Of a stretch of 64,000 bases of DNA, positions 27,287-37,153 are shown piece after piece (the first letter of the stretch is position 1; each line of letters begins with the position of its first letter). Below the pieces are notes generated by a model. That model was given only the letters and a program-made list of their open reading frames with translations. It did not search any database and was not told where the DNA came from. The stretch comes from UBA1930 sp943368475 (lineage in GTDB: Bacteria > Bacteroidota > Bacteroidia > Chitinophagales > Chitinophagaceae), in contig CALRLF020000005.1 in the NCBI GenBank assembly GCA_943368475.1, forward strand, positions 1 through 64,000, written 5' to 3'. The translations under genes were made by a program, and so were the position numbers.

Positions 27287-29912
27287 ACTTTTTTAAAAAC
27301 ACCTTAAAGGTAGTACTTTGATGTAATTCACTTTCAACTTCAATTTTCCCTCCCATAGCCATTACTTGGGCTTTAATCATATATAGCCCCAATCCTTTCC
27401 CTTCTTTGGCTGCATGAAAGCGTTGATAAAGTCCAAATATTCTATCTCTATATCTTGCCAAATCTATACCAATACCATTATCCTTAAATTCTAACATAAT
27501 CCATTTATCCTGAATATGTGATGTTATTTCAATTAAAGGACTTCTTTCAGCTGAACGGTATTTAATGGCATTTGAAATGAGATTCAAGAAAATGCTTTCT
27601 AAGTGCAGTTTATTATAAAACACTGTATCAACGGCAGTAAAATTAGTTTCAATTTTTCCGTTTTGTTCTTTTAAAATGCTATCAATATTATTGATTACTT
27701 GTTTTGCAGTATCTGTTAAGCTTAAGTTCTCAACTGAGATATCGGTATTTGATTTTAAAACCAATACTTCGAGTAAATCACTTAAAGTTTCGTTTAATTG
27801 CTGCGAAGCTTCTTCAAATTTTTCTATTAATACCTTGTTAAAAGGTTCAGCAGGATTTTCTTTATCGTACAGGTTTAACAAACTAATTAAATTGGCTACA
27901 GGAGCCCTTAAATTATGAGAAGTAATAAATGAAAATTGTTGTAAATCCTGATTATTCTTAATCAATTCTTCGGTCAATGCCTTTTGCTCTTCATTTAACC
28001 TTTTTGTTTCAGTAACATCTCTTGAATTTATTACAATCCCTCTAACAGCCGGGTCATCGTACAAATTGGTAACTACTGTTTCTAACCAACGATACTCCAT
28101 TTTAGCATTTGGAAAACGGTAAGGTCCAAAATGTAACTGTCTTGTACCATCATGCAGCATTTTTTCGAAGGTTTGCTTTACCCAAACAATATCCTTTGGA
28201 TGAACAAACTCGAATACATTTTTACCAATATCTTTTTGAGGATCATTTCCCAAAATATTCATTACAGTTGGGCTAGAATATTTTACAAAACCTTCTTCAT
28301 CTATAATTGAAATCATATCAGCACCGCTTTGCACCAATCCTTTAAACCGTTGTTCGGAAAGTAGTACTTCATCTTCAGCCAATTTTCTTACAGCAATATC
28401 CCTAATCATCACTATCATGCCACTAATCAGTTTATTGTGGTACATATTTTTTCCCTTCATTTCTACCCACACATAATGCCCTTTTTTGTGCCTTATTAAA
28501 ACATCTAGACTGGCTTCATTATCGGGAGCCTCTTTTAAATAATTTACTAGTTTTGTCGATGCTTCTTGATAATCGGGATGTATGAAGTCAAAACACAATT
28601 TACCAATAACATCTTCTGCCTGATAACCAATAATTCTCTCTATTGCAGGTGATACTTCTATAATTATGTTATTGTGGTCTTTAATGAGCATCGCATCAAA
28701 CGACTCACGAATGATGGCTCTGTTTCTTTCTTCACTGGTCTTTAATTTCAGCTCAGCTTTTTTCTTTTCTGTGATATTGGTAGATGTAATAAATACACCC
28801 ACTATATCATCATCACTTAGTAATGGACGAAAACTATGATTGTACACATGCATCACCCCTTTTTCATCTGTAAAAGAAGTTTCTCGTTCTGTTTCAAGTC
28901 CATCAAAAACTTTTTCAAATGTGTTAATGATTTCTTCAATATCTGGTTCTCCTACTAAATCTAACAATGAGACCCCCGATTGCAATTCTTGTGTAAAAAA
29001 GTAAGGAGAATGTTCTTGTGCTGCTCTGTTATATGTAACAACCCTTAAACGGCTATTTACAATTATAAACGATTCTTTTGTGTTGTTGAGTAATAACCCC
29101 ATCCGTTGTTCGGCCAAAACCAATGCATTTTCAGCAATTTTTTTCGACTGGATATCCCGATAATTCATTACGACAGCTTCAATCTTATCTACCTGCAACA
29201 TATTGTTGCCATTCAATTCTATGTAGACCCAATCACCAGTTTTATTTTTAATTCTAACCTCTACAGGCCTTACTGTACCTGCATTATGCATAAGCCAATG
29301 TAGCCAAGCAGAGATTTCTTTTTTATCATCTGGATGAATTAAATTAAAAAAATGATTACCTACCAATTCTTCAGCATCATAGCCCAATATTTTTTTAACT
29401 GAAGCTGAAACATATTTAATTTTCAGGTCTTCATCAGTTAACTGAAAAGCATCGGTAGAGTTTACAACCAATGCCTTAAAAAGCTCTTCACTTTTTGTTA
29501 ATTGCTGCACAGCCAAATGCTTTTCTGTAGTATCGAAAATACCTATACCAATACCTGCAAAAGCATTTTCACCATTTTTTAAAGGGTGCATTTCAAAATC
29601 GAACCAGCCCTCATCGCCACCGAAAGGAGATTGAATTGATGCTGAAAATTTTATTAATTGTTTATGTTCTAGCGAGTCTATTAAATTTTTATATACAATA
29701 TTCAACAAACTAAACTTTAAAATACTTGCATAGTTTTTTCCTTCCTGAACATCATCACCAATAAATTTTTTATGAAAAGATGCATAAGTTTCATTGAATA
29801 AAACAATATTGAATTGATTATCTAACAGGATAAAAGCATCATGTGTACCCCCAAGAAAAGCCTCTACGATGCTTTCAGCAGAAAATATTTTGGTTAAATT
29901 TTTACTGTTCAT
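27279..29912 (-). CDS. Soluble hybrid-less sensor histidine kinase with five PAS domains
   Basis: 877 residues with no membrane helix, so it is a cytoplasmic sensor. Five successive PAS/PAC units lie at about 12-130, 140-260, 265-385, 395-515 and 520-640, several ending in the typical GxxxxxRDI/RDV connector. The dimerisation box has the phosphoacceptor His in SHNLRAP near 666. The ATPase domain shows the N box LNLISNAIKYR near 780, the G1 box DNGIGID near 818 and the G2 box GKGLGLYM near 845. The ligand or redox signal is unknown, and no conserved heme or flavin Cys can be singled out. It is the first gene of a two-gene operon with the response regulator. Confidence 0.9.
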   Translation of the reverse strand: MNSKNLTKIFSAESIVEAFLGGTHDAFILLDNQFNIVLFNETYASFHKKFIGDDVQEGKNYASILKFSLLNIVYKNLIDSLEHKQLIKFSASIQSPFGGDEGWFDFEMHPLKNGENAFAGIGIGIFDTTEKHLAVQQLTKSEELFKALVVNSTDAFQLTDEDLKIKYVSASVKKILGYDAEELVGNHFFNLIHPDDKKEISAWLHWLMHNAGTVRPVEVRIKNKTGDWVYIELNGNNMLQVDKIEAVVMNYRDIQSKKIAENALVLAEQRMGLLLNNTKESFIIVNSRLRVVTYNRAAQEHSPYFFTQELQSGVSLLDLVGEPDIEEIINTFEKVFDGLETERETSFTDEKGVMHVYNHSFRPLLSDDDIVGVFITSTNITEKKKAELKLKTSEERNRAIIRESFDAMLIKDHNNIIIEVSPAIERIIGYQAEDVIGKLCFDFIHPDYQEASTKLVNYLKEAPDNEASLDVLIRHKKGHYVWVEMKGKNMYHNKLISGMIVMIRDIAVRKLAEDEVLLSEQRFKGLVQSGADMISIIDEEGFVKYSSPTVMNILGNDPQKDIGKNVFEFVHPKDIVWVKQTFEKMLHDGTRQLHFGPYRFPNAKMEYRWLETVVTNLYDDPAVRGIVINSRDVTETKRLNEEQKALTEELIKNNQDLQQFSFITSHNLRAPVANLISLLNLYDKENPAEPFNKVLIEKFEEASQQLNETLSDLLEVLVLKSNTDISVENLSLTDTAKQVINNIDSILKEQNGKIETNFTAVDTVFYNKLHLESIFLNLISNAIKYRSAERSPLIEITSHIQDKWIMLEFKDNGIGIDLARYRDRIFGLYQRFHAAKEGKGLGLYMIKAQVMAMGGKIEVESELHQSTTFKVFLKKYD

Positions 29913-29995
29913 TGGTTAAAAACGAGGTTTAAGGGCATCGAAATAAGCTAGTACAAACTTAAACGAATTAAAATAAACTAAAGTTGTGCAAACTT

Positions 29996-32113
29996 TTAAT
30001 TTTTCAATTCTTCAACAATAACTTTTTCTACAACCACTAAATCTGTAAGTTCTACATTCATTGGGATTTGTCCAATTTGTACAATTGCACGTTTCCCTCT
30101 TAATTCCTTAACCTCACCAACTTGATAGTTTTTTTTGAATTTAACCAAACTTCCTACAGCTATTTCCTGAGCTAATTCTTTAAACTTTTTATCTACTTTT
30201 TTTGCAAGCTTGTTTACAACAATTTGCTCTTTCTTTTTAAATAATAAATCTTGCAGATGCTTAACTACCTCGTTTTTGTTATCGCTCTTTCGCCAATCAA
30301 TTACAATTTGTCGCAACTTACGTTCCATATCTTTTAGATAATCAATTCTATCTTCAGAAATTTTGTTTTGCTGTCGCAGAATTTCAACTTGTTGCCTATG
30401 CCTTTCTTTATCTAAAACAACTTCCATTTCTTTTTTTAAACGTTCATTTTCTTTGAGTAAACGTTGTAGGTCTTTCTTTTCTTTATCTACAATTTGTAAA
30501 GTTTTTTCGGTGCTGTTCAATAATTTATCTAACTGAAAATGCTCATCGTCTACCAACTTTCTGGCTCTATTAATTAAATGCTGAGGCAAGCCAATTCGTT
30601 CAGCAATAGCAAACGTATAACTGCTACCAGGCTTACCAACAGTGAGTTGATACATAGGCATTAAATTCTTTTCATCAAAAGCCATTGCACCATTAATAAT
30701 TCCCTGTGTATGGTTAGCCATTACTTTTAGATTCAGGTAATGGGTTGTAACTATGCCCATTGCATGTCTTCGACACAACTCCTCCATAATTACTTCAGCA
30801 AATGCACCACCCAAATTAGGATCGCTACCACTACCCAACTCATCTATAAAAAATAGGGTTTTACCATTTGCTACTTCTAAAAAATGCTTCATATGCATTA
30901 AGTGACTTGAGTAGGTACTCAACTCAAATTCTATGCTTTGTGTATCGCCAATATGAATAAATAATTGCTTAAAAATACCCATTGAAGAAGTTGGATGTAC
31001 TGGAACCAATAAACCACTTTGCAACATCAGTTGATTAAGACCAATGGTTTTCATGGTAACTGTTTTACCACCTGCATTGGGACCACTAATTACCAATATT
31101 CTGCTTTGCACATCTAATTTTAAACTTACTGGAATGGTTTTTTTGTTTGTTCCTTTATTGTACAAAAACAATAATGGATGATAAGCATCTTTTAAATCAA
31201 CATGTGCTTTATCGATAACATTAGGTAATTCTCCATTTACATCGATAGCCAGTTTTGCTTTAGCTTTAATAAAATCAAACTCACCAATCATTTGCAAATA
31301 ACTATTTAGCAAAGGTGCATAAACACTAAGTTTTGAGGTAAGCTCTTTTAAAATGCGTAAAATTTCTCTTCGCTCCTCACCTTCTAAAGAGTACACATCA
31401 TTGTTTAATTCAATTGTTTCTTCGGGCTCAATAAAAGCAGTTTTACGGCTATCGCTTTCGCCATGTAAAATACCTTTTACTTGTCTTTTATGTTCGGCAA
31501 AAACAGCAACCACTCTACGTCCACTACTAAAGCTTTCATCAATATCAGCCGAGAAACCAGCTTTGGCTAACTTTTGCAATACCTTTTCAAATGTTCTTCT
31601 TAACTCATTTCTTTTTTTGTATAAACTCATTCTAATTTTCTGCAAATCAGCACTTGCTTTGTCTCTCACAGTTCCATATTCATCCAATACTTCTTCTATC
31701 AGTTCTTTGATAATTTTTTCATAATAACTATCTGCTATTACTTTAGCCATAGAACTGTAAGCTGATCTTCTTTCTGCATCGAACCAACGAAAAATATTGC
31801 TCATATTTTCTGCTAGTTTTTTTACGTCCATCATTTCTTCTTCTTTCAGTGTTGCTCCTGGAATACCCAATAGCTTTAACTCTTTTGAAAGATTTAATGA
31901 AAAATCATTTGGAAAATACTGTCCTTGTAACAACAGCATTTTATATTCATGGGTTTGTCGCAACTCAACATCAATGTATTCTTTACGAGTGTGAATACGT
32001 AAATTATCAGCTTTAAGTTTGGCATACACTGTTTTACAATGCTCACTTAAAAGCAATTTAATCTTATCGAATTCCAATTGCGTTAATGCCGATTCTGGAT
32101 ACAGTTTTATCAT
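29996..32113 (-). CDS. mutS2: MutS2-type ATPase lacking the Smr domain
   Basis: A MutS-family ATPase of the MutS2 branch, implicated in suppressing recombination or in ribosome collision rescue rather than mismatch repair. It has no N-terminal mismatch-recognition domain. The core and clamp helices run about 1-320, then Walker A GPNAGGKT near 343-350 and Walker B FFIDELGSGSDP near 417-428. A long coiled coil follows at about 510-620. The chain ends after a short beta domain (VGSLVKFKKNYQVGEV near 647-662) at residue 705, without the roughly 80-residue Smr nuclease domain of classical MutS2. There is no sign of a frameshift at the end. Confidence 0.88.
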   Translation of the reverse strand: MIKLYPESALTQLEFDKIKLLLSEHCKTVYAKLKADNLRIHTRKEYIDVELRQTHEYKMLLLQGQYFPNDFSLNLSKELKLLGIPGATLKEEEMMDVKKLAENMSNIFRWFDAERRSAYSSMAKVIADSYYEKIIKELIEEVLDEYGTVRDKASADLQKIRMSLYKKRNELRRTFEKVLQKLAKAGFSADIDESFSSGRRVVAVFAEHKRQVKGILHGESDSRKTAFIEPEETIELNNDVYSLEGEERREILRILKELTSKLSVYAPLLNSYLQMIGEFDFIKAKAKLAIDVNGELPNVIDKAHVDLKDAYHPLLFLYNKGTNKKTIPVSLKLDVQSRILVISGPNAGGKTVTMKTIGLNQLMLQSGLLVPVHPTSSMGIFKQLFIHIGDTQSIEFELSTYSSHLMHMKHFLEVANGKTLFFIDELGSGSDPNLGGAFAEVIMEELCRRHAMGIVTTHYLNLKVMANHTQGIINGAMAFDEKNLMPMYQLTVGKPGSSYTFAIAERIGLPQHLINRARKLVDDEHFQLDKLLNSTEKTLQIVDKEKKDLQRLLKENERLKKEMEVVLDKERHRQQVEILRQQNKISEDRIDYLKDMERKLRQIVIDWRKSDNKNEVVKHLQDLLFKKKEQIVVNKLAKKVDKKFKELAQEIAVGSLVKFKKNYQVGEVKELRGKRAIVQIGQIPMNVELTDLVVVEKVIVEELKN

Positions 32114-32308
32114 CTTTTCTTACTTGTCGTTACAACCAAACAATTATTTGTTTCAGCCTGCTAAAATAAACAGTTTTAAACTGCTAAAGTTGTGTATTTA
32201 GTGAGGTGTATAAATAAAAAATGTATCCAATCGCTATTATTTGAACTTCAATCAAAACAGTTTTTAAAGATTAAACCTTTACCATTACTTTGTACAAAAT
32301 AAGATGAA

Positions 32309-33580
32309 ATGGCTACGAATATAAAATGCCCCAGTTGCAACTTTGAATTTCCATTAGAAGAAGCCTTAAATGATGAATTAAAAGAGAGTATTGAAAAAGA
32401 GAAGGCGGACTTACGTCAAAAAATGATGGTTCATTTAAACAATAAAGAAGCCGAATTTAAAAAAGCCGAAGAACTATTAAAACAACAATTACAAGCAAAA
32501 GATAAAGAAGCCGAAACGATGCTTGCTGCTGAAAAGCAAAAATTGCAAAAAGAGTTGCAAGAAAGTTTACGTAAAACTATTTCAGCCGATTTCGAAAATC
32601 AGCTAAAAATGTTGCAAGAAGCAGATGTAGAAAAGGAAGAAAAACTAAAATTGGCCCGCCAAAAAGAACTGGAGTTTTTGCAAAAAGAACAAGCATTAAA
32701 AGTTAGAGAAGAAGAAATGCAAATTACCCTTCAACGACAGTTGATGGATGAAAGAGAAAAGTTAAAGGAACAATTACAAAAAGAAGAAGCAGAAAAGCTA
32801 AATGTTAAAGAAGAAGAATTCAAATTAAAAACGAGAGAGCTTGAAAAACAAATTGAAGACCAAAAGCGTTTGGTAGATGAAATGAAACGCAAGGCTGAAC
32901 AGGGATCTATGCAACTGCAAGGAGAAGTTCAAGAATTATTGTTAGAAGAATTATTGCAAACAACTTTTCCTTTTGATAAGATAGAACCAGTTGGCAAAGG
33001 AGTACGTGGAGCAGATTGCATACAAACAGTAAGAAACCAATTTGGTATCGAAGTAGGCAAAATTATTTATGAAAGTAAACGTACCAAAGATTTTACCAAC
33101 GAATGGATTGAAAAATTGAAAACCGACATGCGTAATTTGGGAACTGATGTTGCTGTAATTGTTACACAGGCCTTACCAAAAGACATGGAACGTTTTGGAG
33201 AAAAAGACGGTGTGTACATTTGTACATTTACTGAAGTAAGAAGTGTAGTTTTATTATTACGAAATGCATTACTTAAAATTTTTGATGCAAAGAAAAGCCA
33301 GGAAAACAAAGGCGATAAAATGGTGATGCTTTATGATTATTTAATTGGAAACGAGTTTAGTGAACAATGGAAAGCGATTAGAGAAGGTTTTATGAGCATG
33401 CGACTTTCCATTCAAAAAGAACGTGATGCCATGGAAAAGCTTTGGAAAGCCAGAGAGAAACAGTTGGAAAAAGTTTTATTAAATGCTGCACATATTAGAG
33501 GTTCTATTGAAGGAATTGCTGGTGCAGATGCTGTAAATTTGAATATTGCCGATGATGACGATACTTTATTATTAGAATAA
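32309..33580 (+). CDS. DUF2130 family coiled-coil protein
   Basis: Residues 1-15 carry KCPSC, half of a zinc ribbon. Residues about 20-205 are a highly charged coiled coil (many Glu, Lys, Gln). Residues about 210-400 are the DUF2130 domain, with FDKIEPVGKGVRGADCIQ split over 224-241 and IIYESKRTKDF near 253-263. The domain has a nuclease-like look (GADC...YESK), as in PD-(D/E)xK folds, but this is inference. It is the first of two genes separated by five bases. Confidence 0.82.
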   Translation: MATNIKCPSCNFEFPLEEALNDELKESIEKEKADLRQKMMVHLNNKEAEFKKAEELLKQQLQAKDKEAETMLAAEKQKLQKELQESLRKTISADFENQLKMLQEADVEKEEKLKLARQKELEFLQKEQALKVREEEMQITLQRQLMDEREKLKEQLQKEEAEKLNVKEEEFKLKTRELEKQIEDQKRLVDEMKRKAEQGSMQLQGEVQELLLEELLQTTFPFDKIEPVGKGVRGADCIQTVRNQFGIEVGKIIYESKRTKDFTNEWIEKLKTDMRNLGTDVAVIVTQALPKDMERFGEKDGVYICTFTEVRSVVLLLRNALLKIFDAKKSQENKGDKMVMLYDYLIGNEFSEQWKAIREGFMSMRLSIQKERDAMEKLWKAREKQLEKVLLNAAHIRGSIEGIAGADAVNLNIADDDDTLLLE

Positions 33581-33585
33581 TAGTT

Positions 33586-34683
33586 ATGATAACTCAAAGT
33601 TCAGAAAATACAATTTCCGACCGACCAAGTAAAAAAAAGCCTATTTTTCCAGTGAGAGATCCTTTGCGTCAGTATCTCAGAAAATATGGACGTGAAGTTG
33701 TATTACCTGCCACTTACGAAGATTTGCAACGATATATTTATACTACTCCCATAAAAAGTAAAGATGGTCAAAAAGATTCTTCATGGGAAAGGGTTTCGTA
33801 CGACATGCATGAGTGGGAATTTCTCAAAGAAAACCTCATTAAAAACTATGCAATCCTTAAAACTAAAGGCGATTTAGAGTACATCAAAAACTTAGATGTT
33901 GCTGCTATTGATTTTTGTTACTTTGGTAATAGTCAGCCTTTTAGAATAAGAATCATTAATAAATTTAATGCCAACTACGATCATTATTATATAAAAAGAG
34001 CCGATACCAGCCGAGTTTTTGGGTTAGAGTTAGAGCATTTATTATCTCCTAATAGAATTACTTATTTCACCAACAAAAATACCTTAGTCGAAGAGCATAT
34101 ACCTGGCATTCCAGGAGATATTTTTATTAAAAACTACCTCCGTAATTCCGAAACCAATCAAATACGTTTGGCTAAAGAATTTGTAAAGTTTAATACCCGT
34201 TGTTTTACACAATTGCTGGGCGATATGCGTAGCTACAATTTTATTGTAAACATTACGCCCGATGTACTGAATTATCAATATCGTTTCAGGGCTATTGATT
34301 TTGACCAGCAATCGTATGAAGGCAGAAAAAATTTATACCTGCCACAATTCTTTAAAGAAAATATTGCTTTTGTAAATGTGGTAGCTGAACATTTGAACAG
34401 AGAATCCATTGCACAATATCAGGCAGAAGAAAGAACCATGATGGCATTTCGATTGGTATCGGCTAAATACAGGGTAAAAGAGTTATTGGATATTATGATT
34501 GGTGAAGAAATTTCAAAGCCAGAAAAAGTAGAACAACTTAGCCGTGAATTGGCTGAACATTATAACCAGCCAGCTTTTTTAAAAGCAACTACCATGGGAC
34601 AAATTGTAAAACTGCAATTAAAACAAGAGTTAAGACGTAACCTAGCGTTTCTTCCTAAAACAAGCATTCGAATTGCTGATTAA
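33586..34683 (+). CDS. Conserved hypothetical protein with kinase-fold landmarks
   Basis: No named family recognised. The order and spacing of residues suggest a protein-kinase-like or aminoglycoside-phosphotransferase-like fold: Lys137 in YYIKRAD (beta-3 lysine), Glu148/Glu150 in GLELEHL (helix C), VEEHIPG at 168-174 (hinge), Asp213 with Asn218 in GDMRSYNF (catalytic loop, with the canonical five-residue Asp-to-Asn spacing) and Asp238 in RAIDFD (DFG-like metal ligand). If correct, it phosphorylates or binds an unknown substrate; a pseudokinase is also possible. It is probably co-transcribed with the DUF2130 gene. It is soluble, with an N-terminal basic stretch (RPSKKK). Confidence 0.65.
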   Translation: MITQSSENTISDRPSKKKPIFPVRDPLRQYLRKYGREVVLPATYEDLQRYIYTTPIKSKDGQKDSSWERVSYDMHEWEFLKENLIKNYAILKTKGDLEYIKNLDVAAIDFCYFGNSQPFRIRIINKFNANYDHYYIKRADTSRVFGLELEHLLSPNRITYFTNKNTLVEEHIPGIPGDIFIKNYLRNSETNQIRLAKEFVKFNTRCFTQLLGDMRSYNFIVNITPDVLNYQYRFRAIDFDQQSYEGRKNLYLPQFFKENIAFVNVVAEHLNRESIAQYQAEERTMMAFRLVSAKYRVKELLDIMIGEEISKPEKVEQLSRELAEHYNQPAFLKATTMGQIVKLQLKQELRRNLAFLPKTSIRIAD

Positions 34684-34748
34684 GTATTGTAAGAAAATTT
34701 ATTGCTTAAGAATTTGCAAAACTATAAATTAGCATTTTACATTATTTC

Positions 34749-35729
34749 ATGCCCGATACAACTACATACTTTTATCAAGATACTTTCCCTTTTAATGAAA
34801 ATAAAGATTCTATTTCAGCAGTTATTACTCAAAAGTATTTGCAAGAGCAAGAAGCTAAGAAAAGAGAAGATGCCTGGGCTGCTCTAACAACAGTAGTATT
34901 TCTTGCAGTTATTGGTGCTATGTTGGTAAATGCTGTAAAAAAACTGTTCTTACAAAAAGACAAAACAGTTACAACTTCAATTATTTATAATAATAGCGAA
35001 TCTGCTATTTATGAGCCAATTTATTTAGTTTACAAAGGCAAAAATTTACAATTCACTTCGCAAGAAATAGAGCTTAGCTTAACCAAATATTTACCTTATT
35101 ACAATAATTTAAATGAATCTTTAAAATCAACTTTCGTAAAAAGATTACAACAATTTATTAAAACTAAAATTTTCATTATCCACGCTAAAGAAGGATATAA
35201 AGAAATGCCCATTTTATTAAGTGCAGCAGCCATTCAAATAACCTTTGGATTAGAAAATTACATGCTGCCTTATTTCAAATATTTACAAATTCATCCTGAA
35301 GAATATTTTGCAGCCAATAGTTTTAGGGTATTGGCAGGACATGTTCAAGGCAATAGTATCACCATTGCCTTTAATCAATTATTAAAAGGAAATCAAACTA
35401 GCAATGATGGCAGTAATGTTGGTTTACACGAAATGGCTCATGCATTATACTATCAAGAAATTATTATTAATCAAACGCAACACGATTCATTTGATCACTT
35501 GTTTGAAAAGGTTTTAGAAGAGGGTGAAGAAGTATATTGCTTTAAACACCAAAACACATTATTTAGTGATTATGCTTTTAAAGAGCTACAAGAATTTTGG
35601 GCAGAAAGTGTAGAAATCTTTTTTGAAAAGCCCCAACAAATGCAACAATTTTATCCTGAGTTATTTGAAATTATGTGTAATCTGCTGCAACAAAATCCAA
35701 TAAATACATCAAATCCAATAACTGATTAA
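34749..35729 (+). CDS. Membrane-anchored zinc peptidase, MtfA (M90)-like
   Basis: One membrane helix at about 45-63, then a soluble metallopeptidase domain. The zinc motif HEMAH lies near 227-231 in VGLHEMAHALYY, with the likely third ligand in LQEFWAESVEIFF near 283. These match the MtfA family; E. coli MtfA is a peptidase linked to the glucose repressor Mlc. No Mlc homologue is seen here. The N-terminal anchor is unlike cytosolic E. coli MtfA. The gene starts 65 bases after the kinase-like gene and may belong to the same transcript. Confidence 0.82.
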   Translation: MPDTTTYFYQDTFPFNENKDSISAVITQKYLQEQEAKKREDAWAALTTVVFLAVIGAMLVNAVKKLFLQKDKTVTTSIIYNNSESAIYEPIYLVYKGKNLQFTSQEIELSLTKYLPYYNNLNESLKSTFVKRLQQFIKTKIFIIHAKEGYKEMPILLSAAAIQITFGLENYMLPYFKYLQIHPEEYFAANSFRVLAGHVQGNSITIAFNQLLKGNQTSNDGSNVGLHEMAHALYYQEIIINQTQHDSFDHLFEKVLEEGEEVYCFKHQNTLFSDYAFKELQEFWAESVEIFFEKPQQMQQFYPELFEIMCNLLQQNPINTSNPITD

Positions 35730-35774
35730 AATAAAATTTTGGAAGCTTAATTCTTTTAAAATACTTAAGTCTTT

Positions 35775-35851
35775 AAACATGATAGTTATCATGTTTCGTC
35801 TTTGTGTAACATTTGTTACAATAGCCCCATATATGTAAAAGTAGTTTTACA
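35775..35851 (+). promoter_or_regulatory. Triple inverted-repeat regulatory region before the SQR-like gene
   Basis: Three perfect inverted repeats follow one another. AAACATGATA-GT-TATCATGTTT (35775-35796) contains the FNR-like core TGAT-N4-ATCA. TGTAACA-TT-TGTTACA (35805-35820) resembles the TTAACA-NN-TGTTAA form of Crp/Fnr sites. TGTAAAA-GTAG-TTTTACA is at 35834-35851. The centres of the first two are 27 bases apart. Control by Crp/Fnr-type or other dimeric regulators is inferred. Confidence 0.6.
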
Positions 35852-35893
35852 GTATCAAATAACAACATTGTCAACTACTCAAAACTTACAATC

Positions 35894-37093
35894 ATGAAAG
35901 TCTTAGTTATTGGAGGAAATTTTGCAGGATCTACTGCAGCCCTTGAGTTAAAAAGAAGATTAAAAGAAAAAGTTCAAGTTACTTTAATAGATAGAAGTGA
36001 AGATTTTTTATACATCCCCTCTTTAATTTGGGTGCCTTTAAAAAGAAGAGAGGTTAGTGAAATAAGTGTTCCTAGAAGAGCCATTTTAGAAAAGAAAGGG
36101 ATAGAATTCGTTTGCACTACAGCATTAACTGTAGATCCTGATACACAAGTTGTACATACCGAAAAAGGTGATTTCGAATACGATGAATTGATTATTGCCA
36201 CTGGCCCAAAAGTAAACTTTGACATTGCTCCTGGTGTTAGAGAACATGCCAGCTATATTGGCACGCCTGTTGGTGCTATGAAAACCCGAGAAAAGTTAGA
36301 AGTCTTCAAAAAAAATCCTGGTGCTATTGTTATTGGAGCTACCCAAAATGCTGGTTGCATGGGAGCTGCCTACGAATTTTTATTCAATATCGAAAAGTGG
36401 TTAAGAGAACAAAACATCCGTAAAAAAGTAGACTTATATTGGGTTACACCCGAAGACTATTTAGGCCATTTTGGAATAGATGGTATGCCTGGTGGAGAAA
36501 CCATGTTGAAGGGCTTTATGAAAATGTTCAATATTCATTATCGCACACAAGTTGGCGTTGAGGAAGTAACTGACCACAATATTAAATTGAGTAATGGAGA
36601 ATCCATAGAAACAAATTTTGTAATGCTTATGCCACCATTTATGGGTGTAGATTTTATTAAAAATTCTCCTAAACTTGAAGCAACACCCAATGGCTTTTTA
36701 GATGTGGATGGCACTTACCAACATAAAAAATATAAAAACGTTTGGGGAGCAGGTTTAACAGTAAATGTGGTTGCCCCATTTACTTCTAAAAAAGTACCTT
36801 ATGCTGTTCCAAAAACTGGTTACCCCAGTGATGAAACAGGAAAAATAGTTGCTAAAAATATCATTAGAATTGCCAACGGCAACAATGAATTGAAATGCAA
36901 AAAATGGGGAGATATTACAGGCTTATGCGTAATGGATGCTGGTAAAAAAGAAGTTTTAATTTTTTCTAATCATCTGTTTAAGCCAAGAACATTTGCAATA
37001 ATGTTACCCAATATATTTTATGATTTTATCAAAGTAATTTTAGAAAAATATTTCCTATGGAAACTCAGAAATGGGTACTCTAGTTTACCTTAG
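35894..37093 (+). CDS. Sulfide:quinone oxidoreductase-like flavoprotein
   Basis: An FAD-dependent disulfide reductase-family enzyme. The N-terminal FAD motif VIGGNFAGSTAALEL is at 5-19, and IIATGP near 100-105 is the second FAD contact. Cys155 (NAGCMG) and Cys344 (GLCVMD) occupy the positions of the redox pair of Aquifex-type SQR (about 156 and 347); the third SQR cysteine near 124 is missing. The C-terminal amphipathic segment IMLPNIFYDFIKVILEKYF (373-391) fits monotopic membrane binding. It probably feeds electrons from sulfide or a polysulfide-like donor to quinone. A regulatory region with three palindromes precedes it. A type II NADH dehydrogenase is the alternative. Confidence 0.72.
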   Translation: MKVLVIGGNFAGSTAALELKRRLKEKVQVTLIDRSEDFLYIPSLIWVPLKRREVSEISVPRRAILEKKGIEFVCTTALTVDPDTQVVHTEKGDFEYDELIIATGPKVNFDIAPGVREHASYIGTPVGAMKTREKLEVFKKNPGAIVIGATQNAGCMGAAYEFLFNIEKWLREQNIRKKVDLYWVTPEDYLGHFGIDGMPGGETMLKGFMKMFNIHYRTQVGVEEVTDHNIKLSNGESIETNFVMLMPPFMGVDFIKNSPKLEATPNGFLDVDGTYQHKKYKNVWGAGLTVNVVAPFTSKKVPYAVPKTGYPSDETGKIVAKNIIRIANGNNELKCKKWGDITGLCVMDAGKKEVLIFSNHLFKPRTFAIMLPNIFYDFIKVILEKYFLWKLRNGYSSLP

Positions 37094-37153
37094 TTTTTGT
37101 ATTGTTGTACATTTGATAAGCTGCTTTTGTGTAATGCAATTGCAGCTTTTTTA

